Shown here one piece after another: positions 9,347-17,377 of a stretch of 52,887 nucleotides of DNA. The notes beneath the pieces are model-generated. The model had not been told where the DNA came from, did no database searches, and saw nothing but the letters and a program-made list of their open reading frames with translations. How positions within the stretch are numbered: position 1 is the stretch's first letter; every line of letters starts with the position of its first letter. Source of the DNA: an uncultured Bacteroidota bacterium (GTDB taxonomy: Bacteria > Bacteroidota > Bacteroidia > JABEUT01); contig CAIWVW010000086.1 in the NCBI GenBank assembly GCA_903916255.1, forward strand, positions 64,381 through 117,267, in the 5' to 3' direction. The position numbers were made by a program, and so were the translations under genes.

Positions 9347-9613
9347 ATGTATGCCGACTATATAGATAGTTGTTTTAACCTGCAAAAGGGGGGCAACTGG
9401 AAAGCTATAAATGCCATAGTTTCTAAACCAATGAATGCAACCACCGATGCCATGGGGAATATTATTTATAAAGGAGAGCTGTCATTTGATGAATCAAAAG
9501 ATGGGGTAATAGCTGGCGATAAAAAGGCGGAAATAGTATTATCCAAAAGCGAAAAACAGTTTGGCGGAACCAAAAGGGATGTATGGACAATATATCTCTG
9601 TTTAATAGAGTAA
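9347..9613 (+). CDS. Small uncharacterised protein, possible gene remnant
   Basis: An 88-residue open frame beginning MYADYIDSCF and ending WTIYLCLIE. It has plausible composition (mixed charged and aromatic, with SFDESKDGVIAGDKKAEIVL) and no signal peptide or membrane segment. The frame stays open for about 13 codons upstream of the ATG with sensible residues (FLWFKRPVDGK) before a stop, so it may be the tail of a longer decayed gene. It sits between a broken minus-strand gene and the tRNA promoter. I do not recognise a family. Confidence 0.35.
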   Translation: MYADYIDSCFNLQKGGNWKAINAIVSKPMNATTDAMGNIIYKGELSFDESKDGVIAGDKKAEIVLSKSEKQFGGTKRDVWTIYLCLIE

Positions 9614-9629
9614 AATATTCTATTTTCTC

Positions 9630-9656
9630 TTGGAGTGAATAAAATAAATATATTTG
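9630..9656 (+). promoter_or_regulatory. Promoter of the tRNA pair
   Basis: TTG at 9630-9632 and TATATTTG at 9649-9656, separated by 16 bases, form a good Bacteroidota -33/-7 pair. The -7 box ends 33 bases before tRNA-Gly. Confidence 0.6.
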
Positions 9657-9689
9657 CACCCCGAAAAGTTCATTTGATAATAAAATAAT

Positions 9690-9762
9690 GCGAAAGTAGC
9701 TCAGTTGGTAGAGCGCAACCTTGCCAAGGTTGAGGTCGCGGGTTCGAGACCCGTCTTTCGCT
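9690..9762 (+). tRNA. tRNA-Gly (anticodon GCC)
   Basis: A 73-base cloverleaf. The acceptor arms GCGAAAG and CTTTCGC pair fully. A D-arm with AGTTGGTAGA is present, the anticodon loop CTTGCCA gives GCC, and the T-arm is GCGGG-TTCGAGA-CCCGT. No encoded CCA, as usual in this phylum. It reads glycine codons GGC and GGU. Confidence 0.96.
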
Positions 9763-9769
9763 CTAAAGT

Positions 9770-9792
9770 CCGCCACCAAGCCAGTCTGGCGG
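9770..9792. repeat. Palindromic hairpin between the two tRNAs
   Basis: CCGCCA (9770-9775) and TGGCGG (9787-9792) can pair around an 11-base loop. Inside it GCCAG-T-CTGGC (9780-9790) forms a competing perfect palindrome. GC-rich nested palindromes in an AT-rich spacer resemble short dispersed palindromic (REP-like) elements. An RNA-processing hairpin between the tRNAs is an alternative. Confidence 0.4.
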
Positions 9793-9853
9793 GCTGTCAG
9801 TGATTCCTGAAGATAAGTTTTTAGTTCTTCACTATTCACTCGTAGTTCTTTAT

Positions 9854-9938
9854 GCCCTGGTGGTGGAATTGGTAGACACGCAGGACTTAAAATCCTGTAT
9901 TCATTGCGAATGTGCGGGTTCAAGTCCCGCCCGGGGTA
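9854..9938 (+). tRNA. tRNA-Leu (anticodon UAA)
   Basis: An 85-base class II tRNA. The acceptor is GCCCTGG/CCGGGGT with a G1-U72 wobble. The D-arm contains GGTGGAATTGGTAGACACG and the anticodon arm is CAGGA-CTTAAAA-TCCTG (anticodon TAA). A long variable arm and the T-arm GCGGG-TTCAAGT-CCCGC follow. It lies 91 bases after tRNA-Gly and probably shares its transcript. tRNA-Leu 3' ends are frequent integration sites, and a recombinase relic follows. Confidence 0.96.
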
Positions 9939-9999
9939 CTTTGGCAATCAATAGTTTAAGCAGAAATATCCAAACGGAGTACACCTCCTGAAAAGTCAA

Positions 10000-10025
10000 G
10001 GTGCACACTTTTGGTGCACACTTTT
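10000..10025. repeat. Two perfect tandem copies of a 13-bp unit
   Basis: GGTGCACACTTTT occurs at 10000-10012 and again at 10013-10025, each holding the GTGCAC palindrome. The pair lies about 60 bases after the tRNA-Leu end and about 60 bases from the recombinase 3' end. Tandem short repeats at that position could be recombinase arm-binding sites left from an integrated element; that is inference. Confidence 0.6.
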
Positions 10026-10084
10026 TTCTTCTTTTTAATTTCTATTTTTTTCCTAATTCAGAACATTTTAAAGTCAGCAATGTT

Positions 10085-10816
10085 TCATGTGATAAAAGCA
10101 TTGGACAGATAATGGTTTTTCAATACCTGGTCATTTATATGTCCAGTGAATAGTTTTGCGTTCGGGCCAAGTGCAAATGTGAGATGCGTTATGTAAGTCT
10201 TCCGCAGGTCCTTAAATTCGATATTCCGGTCAGTTGCTTGCTTAATGTAATGTGCGAAGCTCCTGCTAAGGATGTTTTTGAGATAGGTCATTCCCAGTTC
10301 GTCGGACCTTTCAATAATGTAGCCAGATGTTTCTTTTTTATCAGCATAGTTCAAGTTTGAAAGTAGCTGCATAAGGCTTTTTGTAACAGGGACATACTTT
10401 ATGCTCTTCCCATTGCCGTCGCCACTGGCGATTCGATTCACCTTAAGTTTCATCACTCGGATTATTAGAACACCTTTCTGCATTTCAATAATATCAGACC
10501 ACCGTAGGCCAAAAAATTCCTCCCTGCGCAACCCTGTCTCCAGCGCCAGTTGAAAAGCTGTCCGCAACCAGGGATGATAGTAATGCCTGTTCTTATCTCG
10601 CCCCTTGCACATTCCATTTTTAGGGGTGATTACGCTTAACAAGTTTTCAAATTCTTCTTTTGCAATGATGGTTGCATCACCTTTGTTTTCTGTCCGCAAT
10701 TCTATATGATTAAAGGCATTGATGCTCGGATAGTTTTTCACACGGATACCCCAATTAGTGAAAGTGCGCATTACAGAAATATGTTTGTTATAGGTCCTTA
10801 GCCCTAACAAAACCAA
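10085..10816 (-). CDS. Tyrosine recombinase/integrase, N-terminally truncated
   Basis: The 243-residue frame carries a complete catalytic domain of a phage-type integrase: Arg97 in TGLRREE, a basic Lys near 137-140, the box II set Lys202-x-x-Arg205 (Lys in place of the common His, an accepted variant), His226 in TGH, and the nucleophile Tyr236 in NHY. Only the last part of the SAM-like core-binding domain remains (about 8-25) and the arm-binding domain is missing. An in-frame stop lies two codons before the apparent TTG start, so the gene looks truncated. The ATG at residue 16 is the first normal start. Family members are usually about 400 residues. Position beside tRNA-Leu fits a decayed integrative element. 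Confidence 0.75.
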   Translation of the reverse strand: MVLLGLRTYNKHISVMRTFTNWGIRVKNYPSINAFNHIELRTENKGDATIIAKEEFENLLSVITPKNGMCKGRDKNRHYYHPWLRTAFQLALETGLRREEFFGLRWSDIIEMQKGVLIIRVMKLKVNRIASGDGNGKSIKYVPVTKSLMQLLSNLNYADKKETSGYIIERSDELGMTYLKNILSRSFAHYIKQATDRNIEFKDLRKTYITHLTFALGPNAKLFTGHINDQVLKNHYLSNAFIT

Positions 10817-10983
10817 AAATTAGCCGAGGCTTAGTTATTTAATATGTACTTAATCAGTGTTTTTTATGAGAACAATCATAATCAGGCTTTTAGGGTATGG
10901 TTAGTTTAGCTATGCAATTTTTTTGTAAATTGTGCGTGTAAGCCAAGCATTCTAAGAGTGAGAAAATAATAAAGAAAGAACAA

Positions 10984-12483
10984 GTGAAATTCTGGAATAT
11001 ATTGAAAGCGCGAAGGCTTGGAATTGATACGCAAAAAGAACATGTGGCTTATGTTCGCGCCGATTCGCATGTCATTATTTCTGAAGGTTTTGAAGCATTG
11101 GCAAGGGTTCGGATTAAAAAAGCACGGCTTTCAATCGTAGCGAGTTTGCATATTGTGCATTCAAACCTTTTGAGCAGAGGGGAACTTGGGCTATCGGAAA
11201 TGGCATGTGCATCTTTGAATGTGAAAGATGGCGACAAAATAGAAATAACTCACCTTGAACCGTTGGTTTCATTGGGCTATATAAGAGCCAAGATATACGG
11301 GAAGAGTATTGATGACAAAGGTATAAACGAAATTGTGGATGATGTGGTGAAAGGGAACTATTCAAACATTCATCTTTCATCTTTCATAACTGCATTTGCA
11401 GGAGCCCACATGAATCTGAATGAGATAATATCATTGACAAAAGCTATGATAAGGAGCGGCGACCGGATTCACTGGAAAGAAAAGGTAATAGTGGATAAGC
11501 ACTGCATTGGCGGATTACCCGGCAACAGAACCACTCCGATTATAGTTTCAATCGTATCAGCGTTGGGGCTTACAATGCCAAAAACATCATCACGTGCCAT
11601 TACTTCCCCGGCAGGAACGGCAGATACCATGGAAGTTATGGCACCTGTAAATTTATCGATGGAAAAAATTAAAGAAGTGATAGGTAAGCAGGGTGGTTGT
11701 ATTGCCTGGGGAAGTGGTGCCAATCTTAGCCCTGCCGACGATATTCTTATCCGTATTGAAAGGGCGCTGGACTTAGATAGCGAAGGTCAATTAATTGCAT
11801 CTGTTCTTTCTAAAAAAGTAGCTGCGGGTTCAACGCATTTGGTAGTTGATATGCCCTTTGGAGAAACTGTGAAACTAAGAAGCATAGAAGCTGCAAACCA
11901 TTTGAAAATTTTAATGGAGCAAGTGGGTCATGCTGTGGGGCTGAAACTGAAAGTGGTGGTTACGGATGGTTCGCAACCTGTCGGAGTAGGGTTGGGGCCC
12001 TCGCTGGAAGCGATGGACATTTTAGCGGTTTTGAAAAATGAAAATAATGCTCCGCAGGATTTAAAAGAGAGGTCATTATTACTTGCAGGGGAGTTGCTTG
12101 AACTTTCGGGTTATTCTAAGCTTGGTAAAGGATATGAAAATGCGGAGAAGGTTCTTTATTCGGGAGATGCTTATAAAAAATTTATCGCTATCTGTAATGC
12201 CCAGGGCGGGTTCACGGAACCTCAGTTTGCGAAATACCGGCATAATATTCTGGCACCCAAATCCGGAACCATTCAGTTTATCGATAACCGTAAAATATCA
12301 AGAATTGCTAAACTCGCCGGTGCCCCTGACCATCCCAGTGCCGGAATACAATTCTATTCTCCGGTGGGGAAAAAAGTGAAGAAAGGGGAGGTTCTCTATA
12401 CTATATTTACTGAAACCACAGGGGAGTTAGAGTATGTTTTACAATATGTAAATATAGAAAAGGGTATTATTTCTGTTAAATAA
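10984..12483 (+). CDS. AMP phosphorylase-type thymidine phosphorylase family enzyme
   Basis: 499 residues with the layout of nucleoside-5'-monophosphate phosphorylases: an extra N-terminal beta domain (about 1-85) before the phosphorylase core. The signatures DKHCIGGLPGNRTT (171-184) and SRAITSPAGTADTMEV (203-218) distinguish this group from ordinary thymidine phosphorylases. The C-terminal pyrimidine-phosphorylase domain has the KSGTIQFIDN segment. The expected reaction is AMP (or another NMP) plus phosphate to base plus ribose-1,5-bisphosphate. The start is GTG at 10984, with an in-frame stop 45 bases upstream and no better ATG. The next gene (PRPP synthetase homologue) begins 9 bases after its stop, so they are co-transcribed. 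The family is best known from archaea and sporadic in bacteria, suggesting ancient transfer. Confidence 0.88.
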   Translation: MKFWNILKARRLGIDTQKEHVAYVRADSHVIISEGFEALARVRIKKARLSIVASLHIVHSNLLSRGELGLSEMACASLNVKDGDKIEITHLEPLVSLGYIRAKIYGKSIDDKGINEIVDDVVKGNYSNIHLSSFITAFAGAHMNLNEIISLTKAMIRSGDRIHWKEKVIVDKHCIGGLPGNRTTPIIVSIVSALGLTMPKTSSRAITSPAGTADTMEVMAPVNLSMEKIKEVIGKQGGCIAWGSGANLSPADDILIRIERALDLDSEGQLIASVLSKKVAAGSTHLVVDMPFGETVKLRSIEAANHLKILMEQVGHAVGLKLKVVVTDGSQPVGVGLGPSLEAMDILAVLKNENNAPQDLKERSLLLAGELLELSGYSKLGKGYENAEKVLYSGDAYKKFIAICNAQGGFTEPQFAKYRHNILAPKSGTIQFIDNRKISRIAKLAGAPDHPSAGIQFYSPVGKKVKKGEVLYTIFTETTGELEYVLQYVNIEKGIISVK

Positions 12484-12492
12484 ATAAAATAT

Positions 12493-13389
12493 ATGGATAA
12501 AATTTTGTTTTCTATGCCAGGCAATGAACAGTTGGCCAAAAGTATTTCAAATGGTATAAATTGTTCTATGGGAAAATTTGTGTTTCACCATTTTCCCGAT
12601 GAGGAATCATACATCAAGCTGGAAAGCGATGTTAACGGAAAAGAAGCTATTATTGTTTGCACGCTGGACCGTCCTGACAATAAATTTCTTCCGCTTTATT
12701 TTTTAGCCGAAATAATACGGGATGCCGGGGCTGATAAAATAACATTGGTGACCCCCTATCTTGCATATATGAGACAGGACAAAAAATTTAACCCCGGGGA
12801 GTGTATTACTTCCGAGCATTTTGCCAATATTTTATCATCTTTTATAGATGAAGTTATTACGGTTGACCCACATCTGCATCGTATAAGTTCGCTGGATTCT
12901 ATTTATTCCATACCCACTAAAGTAATTAATTCAACTCCCTTTATTTCTAAATGGATTAAGGAAAACATTTCCAATCCAATCCTTATTGGGCCTGATATGG
13001 AAAGCAAGCAATGGGTGAGCCGGGTTGCTAAGGATGCGGATGCTCCCTATGTTGTATTGGTGAAGTCGAGGCTGGGAGATAAAAATGTGAAGGTATCGAT
13101 TCCGCATATTCATAAATACATTGATAAATATACTCCGGTAATTGTCGATGATATCATTTCGACAGCAGTAACCATGATAAAGACGGTGGAGCATTTGAAA
13201 GAAGCAGGAGCAAAACCACCTGTATGTATTGGTATCCACGCGGTATTTTCGGGAGATTCATTTAAGGAGCTTAATGCTTCAGGTGTCGAAAAAATAATAA
13301 CCTGCAATACTATTCCGCATCCAACTAATTCGATAGATTTAAGTGAAGTATTTATAAAGCTGCTTCAATTGCACCCTGTTAAAATTTAA
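12493..13389 (+). CDS. prs: Ribose-phosphate pyrophosphokinase homologue (PRPP synthetase, short archaeal-like type)
   Basis: 298 residues with the two phosphoribosyltransferase-like halves of PRPP synthetases. Visible are PYLAYMRQDKKFNPGE (flexible loop and ATP region), VDPHLHRISSLD, GPDMESKQWV, and the PRPP-binding loop VIVDDIISTAVTM. In standard enzymes that loop is DDIISTGGT, so the Gly-Gly pair is replaced by Ala-Val, which could weaken or alter substrate use. The protein is shorter than the usual bacterial Prs (about 310-320). Being coupled to an AMP phosphorylase suggests a role in ribose-phosphate salvage rather than housekeeping PRPP supply; a separate housekeeping prs is expected elsewhere. 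Confidence 0.85.
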   Translation: MDKILFSMPGNEQLAKSISNGINCSMGKFVFHHFPDEESYIKLESDVNGKEAIIVCTLDRPDNKFLPLYFLAEIIRDAGADKITLVTPYLAYMRQDKKFNPGECITSEHFANILSSFIDEVITVDPHLHRISSLDSIYSIPTKVINSTPFISKWIKENISNPILIGPDMESKQWVSRVAKDADAPYVVLVKSRLGDKNVKVSIPHIHKYIDKYTPVIVDDIISTAVTMIKTVEHLKEAGAKPPVCIGIHAVFSGDSFKELNASGVEKIITCNTIPHPTNSIDLSEVFIKLLQLHPVKI

Positions 13390-13398
13390 TTTTTAAGT

Positions 13399-14778
13399 AT
13401 GGCGAAAGAAGTTTCAATTAAGTTCCTTGGTGCGGCATCCACCGTTACAGGTTCAAAACATTTATTAAAAACACCGGACAGGAATATCCTTATAGACTGC
13501 GGGCTTTTTCAGGGTATAAAATCTTTGCGGAGGAAAAATTGGGAAGCATTGGATGTTTCGGTAGATAAAATAGATACTGTTATTATAACCCATGCGCATT
13601 TGGACCATTGCGGATATATTCCACTTCTTGTTAAATCAGGTTTTAAGGGTGCTGTATGGATGACCGCGCCCACCCGCGACTTAGTTGAAATTATTCTTCG
13701 CGACAGCGCCAGAATTCAGGAGGAAGATGCCGAAAGGGCAAATAAATACGGATATACAATACATAAACCTGCGTTGCCTTTATATACAATGGCAGATGTT
13801 GAAAAATCACTTGTATTATTCAACGTATGCAATGATAAAGAATGGATACAATTATCCTCCGATATCCGGTTTCAATTTCTTAAAAATGGCCACATATTGG
13901 GTTCCTGTTTTATCGAAATGGAATGTTTCGGCAATACCATCATATTCTCGGGTGATATTGGAAGGAAGAAATCGGAATTATTGGCTCCGCCAACACAGAT
14001 AGATAAAGCTGACTTTGTAATAATGGAAAGCACCTATGGCAATCGCTTGCATACTAACGATAATGTTATGGACGACTTGAGCGAAGTAATTAACTCGACC
14101 ATTCATAGGCGCGGAGTGCTGCTTATTCCCAGTTTTGCAGTGGGCAGGGCACAGGAACTGATGCACATGGTTTTGTTGCTTAAGCGCGAATTATTCATTC
14201 CCGATATTCCGGTGTTTATGGATAGCCCAATGGGAGCGGATGCTACTGAAATTTTAAATAAATACCCTGCCTGGCATAAATTAAGCGTTGAGGATTCTAA
14301 AGCGCTACATGATAATATAGCTATTATAAGAGATTGGCATGATACCCAAAAGGTGCTTGACAAAAAGGGAAGTAAAATAGTTATAGCTGCAAGCGGAATG
14401 TTAACTGGCGGAAGGGTTTTGGAATATGTAAAACAGTATATAGAGAATAAGAGAAACACTATTTTGCTGGTGGGCTACCAGGCCGAAGGTACACGTGGCA
14501 GGGCTTTACAAGAGGGGGTTCATGAAATAAAAGTGCATGGTAAATATTATACGGTAAATGCCAGAGTGGCGCAAATTTCTTCCCTTTCGGCCCATGCCGA
14601 CCAACTGGAAATGATAGACTGGCTGAAAAATTATAAGCAAAAACCAGGTAAAATATTTTTGGTTCACGGAGAACCAATGGTGCAGGAAGCTTTTCGTGTG
14701 AAAATAAATGATGAATTGGGAATAGATACGGTTATTCCACTGCAGAATGAAGAATACAACTTGTTTACAACAGAATAA
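13399..14778 (+). CDS. MBL-fold beta-CASP hydrolase, probable RNase
   Basis: 459 residues. The metallo-beta-lactamase core has HAHLDH at 65-70 for two zinc ions, a further His in the GHILGS motif and Asp in FSGDIG. The beta-CASP insert and the C-terminal RMMBL segment (SSLSAHADQLEMIDWL, then FLVHGEP) place it with CPSF73-like and bacterial YsH1-type nucleases. The likely activity is Zn-dependent RNA cleavage; DNA cleavage cannot be excluded. It starts 9 bases after prs and overlaps the pfkA upstream region, so it is the third gene of the four-gene operon. An RNase here could feed nucleotides to the phosphorylase. Confidence 0.88.
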   Translation: MAKEVSIKFLGAASTVTGSKHLLKTPDRNILIDCGLFQGIKSLRRKNWEALDVSVDKIDTVIITHAHLDHCGYIPLLVKSGFKGAVWMTAPTRDLVEIILRDSARIQEEDAERANKYGYTIHKPALPLYTMADVEKSLVLFNVCNDKEWIQLSSDIRFQFLKNGHILGSCFIEMECFGNTIIFSGDIGRKKSELLAPPTQIDKADFVIMESTYGNRLHTNDNVMDDLSEVINSTIHRRGVLLIPSFAVGRAQELMHMVLLLKRELFIPDIPVFMDSPMGADATEILNKYPAWHKLSVEDSKALHDNIAIIRDWHDTQKVLDKKGSKIVIAASGMLTGGRVLEYVKQYIENKRNTILLVGYQAEGTRGRALQEGVHEIKVHGKYYTVNARVAQISSLSAHADQLEMIDWLKNYKQKPGKIFLVHGEPMVQEAFRVKINDELGIDTVIPLQNEEYNLFTTE

Positions 14779-14791
14779 TCAAGAAAAAAGC

Positions 14792-15763
14792 ATGAAAAAA
14801 ATAGGCATATTAACTTCAGGGGGGGATGCCCCCGGCATGAATGCGGCTATTAGAGCGAGTGTACGCACTGCCATTTACCGCGGGCTTGAAGTAGTTGGAA
14901 TAAAAAGAGGATATGACGGGTTAATGGATGGTGATTTTATTCCCATGGATTCGAACTCAGTGAGTGATATTATACAACGGGGTGGAACTATTTTAAAAAC
15001 ATCACGGAGCGAACGTTACAAAACAAAGGATGGAATGCTGGATGCCAAACAAAAGGCAAGTGAAGCAGGTATTGAAGGGCTTATATTAATTGGAGGAGAC
15101 GGTACTTTTAAAGGTGCCAGAGAATTTTCTGAAATAAGCGGAATAAATTCCATAGGGATACCCGGCACAATAGATAATGATTTATTTGGAACGGACTATA
15201 CAATTGGGTATGATACTGCCTTGAATACTGTTATTGATGCGGTAGATAAAATCAGGGATACGGCTTCATCGCATCACCGGCTTTTCTTTGTGGAAGTAAT
15301 GGGCAGAGATTCCGGCTTTATAGCTCTGAACAGCGGAATTGCCGCAGGAGCCGAGGATATACTTATTCCTGAGGAAAAAACAGATATAACAGAACTTATA
15401 GAAAGGCTGGAGGCAGGCCGTAAAAGAAATAAGTCATCTTTTATAATAATTGTTGCGGAAGGAGAAGAGCCGGGAGGAGCGTTTGAACTAGCCAAAAGGG
15501 TGAAAGAAAAGTATAATTTCGTTGAAACCCTTGTAACTATTATCGGACATATGCAACGCGGTGGAAATCCCACTTGTTTTGACCGCATATTGGCCAGCAG
15601 GTTGGGTGTGGCTGCAACAGAAGGGCTTATTAACGGGAGAATAAACGAAATGGCAGGCTTGATAAATAATGAAATCGTATTTACACCATTTGCCAAAACA
15701 CGCAAGCACCTTTTAAATAATAATGAAGAGCTTTTGAGGATGGCTCGAATGCTGTCTTTGTAA
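14792..15763 (+). CDS. pfkA: ATP-dependent 6-phosphofructokinase
   Basis: I start at the ATG at 14792, giving MKKIGILTSGGDAPGMN, the canonical PFK N-terminus; an in-frame ATG 45 bases upstream adds a non-conserved tail. The 323-residue product has GGDGT (ATP site), GIPGTIDNDLFGTDYTIGYD with the catalytic Asp in TIDND, the MGRDSG fructose-6-phosphate segment, and GHMQRGGNPT. The length matches bacterial PfkA. It follows the nuclease gene by 13 bases, so glycolytic PFK is co-expressed with nucleotide-degrading enzymes. A terminator is not obvious downstream, where 190 bases separate it from the efflux operon. Confidence 0.95.
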   Translation: MKKIGILTSGGDAPGMNAAIRASVRTAIYRGLEVVGIKRGYDGLMDGDFIPMDSNSVSDIIQRGGTILKTSRSERYKTKDGMLDAKQKASEAGIEGLILIGGDGTFKGAREFSEISGINSIGIPGTIDNDLFGTDYTIGYDTALNTVIDAVDKIRDTASSHHRLFFVEVMGRDSGFIALNSGIAAGAEDILIPEEKTDITELIERLEAGRKRNKSSFIIIVAEGEEPGGAFELAKRVKEKYNFVETLVTIIGHMQRGGNPTCFDRILASRLGVAATEGLINGRINEMAGLINNEIVFTPFAKTRKHLLNNNEELLRMARMLSL

Positions 15764-15954
15764 ATTAAATTTGCAGATAATAGCCTGCCGGGGAATATGT
15801 TGCATCGATAAGTGTTGTAAATCAGAAAGGTATCGGTGTGTTTCGCTGTTCCCTCAAAAATAGCTATTTTCGCATAAACTCCCCTACCTATATTATTACT
15901 GTTTATGCTGAACTATAGCAAGGTATTTTTCCCAGTGTCGTCCAACCCCCCTGA

Positions 15955-17358
15955 ATGCTTATGAACTATATAGTGGTAGCCGGCAAAATCCGGATGGGTT
16001 TTGGAAAATATTTCAGGTTGAATCGAATATTCATTGTGGGCGCCTTCCTACAATATGGTGCATTGCATAGTGTGGCTCAAGGTAAAGGGACTCTGGACTC
16101 TGTTCCCTATCTTAATCTTGACCAATGTATTGCCTATGGGTTGGAACATCAGCCGGGTGTAATGCAGTCGAATATCGAAATTTCTATAGCTAAAAAGACA
16201 AACGAATCGAATTTGTCCGGTTGGTTGCCGCAGGTAAGCGCGAATGCTACTTTTTACCATTATGACCAATTGCCCACTTCTGTTACAACAAATGCGGAAG
16301 GCCAGCAAACTACTGTGAAAACGGGTATTTATAATACACTTACTCCCCAGTTAGCAGCTACCGAAACACTTTTCAGTCCCTATCTTCTTTACTCGGCAAA
16401 CAATGCGCATTTACTGGTTCAACAAGCTATGCAGGCTAATGACAGCAGCAAGATAAATATTGTCAGCTCTGTAAGCACAGCGTTTTACAGCCTGTTAAAT
16501 ACGTTGGAACAAATAAATGTATTGAAAGAGGATACGGCCCGTCTTGGTAAAAACCTGAAAGATTCTTACCATCAATATGTGGGTGGCATAGTCGATAAAA
16601 CAGATTACGAGGAAGCCATCATAACACTCAACAATTCAAAAGCCCAGTTAAAGCAGGCTAATGAAAATGTGCGGCCGCAATATGCTGCGTTAAAACAATT
16701 GATGGGGTTTATGCCGGAAAAGAATTTTAACGTTAGTTTTGATACCGCGCAAATGATACGGGAAATAGCCTTTGATACCACTCAACAGTTGCAATATGAA
16801 AACCGAATAGAATATCAATTACTGGAAACTCAAAAAAGCTTGCAAAGGCAAAACCTGGACTATTACCGCTATAATTTTCTGCCAACTATATCGGCTTTCT
16901 ACACCTATAACTACGAGTATGAAAGCAATGAGTTTTCTAATCTGACTGCACAGGCATACCCCTACTCATTTTTCGGGGCATCTCTCAGCATCCCTTTATT
17001 TACAGGTTTTAACAGAATTATAAATGTTCAGAAAGCAAAACTGCAAACTCAGATAATCGATTTAAGTGAAGTAAATCTTAAATCGATAATCTATACACAA
17101 TATGCATCGGCCCTTGCCAATTACAAGAGCAATCTTTACAACCTGAATCTTCAAAGATATAATGTGTCAATGGCGAAAGATGTATATAACGTGGTATCCC
17201 TTCAGTATAAGCAGGGCATTGTGGCATACCTGAATGTAATTACGGCCGAAGATAATTTAATTACCTCTGAAATAGGCTATATAAATGCACTGTTCCAGGT
17301 ATTGCTGAACAAAGTGGATTTAGAAAGGGCCTTAGGTACAATAGCTGCCAAACATTAA
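15955..17358 (+). CDS. TolC-family outer-membrane efflux protein
   Basis: 467 residues from the first ATG. The ATG at 15994 (MGFGKYFRL) is the more likely start because it gives a normal signal peptide ending near HSVAQ-GK. The mature part has the TolC layout of alternating long helices and barrel strands, including YLNLDQCIAYGLEHQPG near the N-terminus, LNTLEQINVLKED and VVSLQYKQGIVAYLNVITAEDNL near the C-terminus. It forms the outer-membrane exit duct. It is the first gene of the RND operon; the adaptor gene starts 19 bases downstream. Confidence 0.93.
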   Translation: MLMNYIVVAGKIRMGFGKYFRLNRIFIVGAFLQYGALHSVAQGKGTLDSVPYLNLDQCIAYGLEHQPGVMQSNIEISIAKKTNESNLSGWLPQVSANATFYHYDQLPTSVTTNAEGQQTTVKTGIYNTLTPQLAATETLFSPYLLYSANNAHLLVQQAMQANDSSKINIVSSVSTAFYSLLNTLEQINVLKEDTARLGKNLKDSYHQYVGGIVDKTDYEEAIITLNNSKAQLKQANENVRPQYAALKQLMGFMPEKNFNVSFDTAQMIREIAFDTTQQLQYENRIEYQLLETQKSLQRQNLDYYRYNFLPTISAFYTYNYEYESNEFSNLTAQAYPYSFFGASLSIPLFTGFNRIINVQKAKLQTQIIDLSEVNLKSIIYTQYASALANYKSNLYNLNLQRYNVSMAKDVYNVVSLQYKQGIVAYLNVITAEDNLITSEIGYINALFQVLLNKVDLERALGTIAAKH

Positions 17359-17377
17359 CGAAATAATAATCTCCTCT

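Noticed and set aside
9462-9991. Open frames on both strands across the tRNA genes
   Set aside because: They overlap two clear tRNAs, whose constraint explains the open reading; the translations look like tRNA-derived sequence.
15764-15954. Riboswitch or promoter region before the efflux operon
   Set aside because: A TAAATTTG box near the pfkA end lies far from the next start, and the AAAATAGCTATTTT palindrome alone does not establish a regulatory site.
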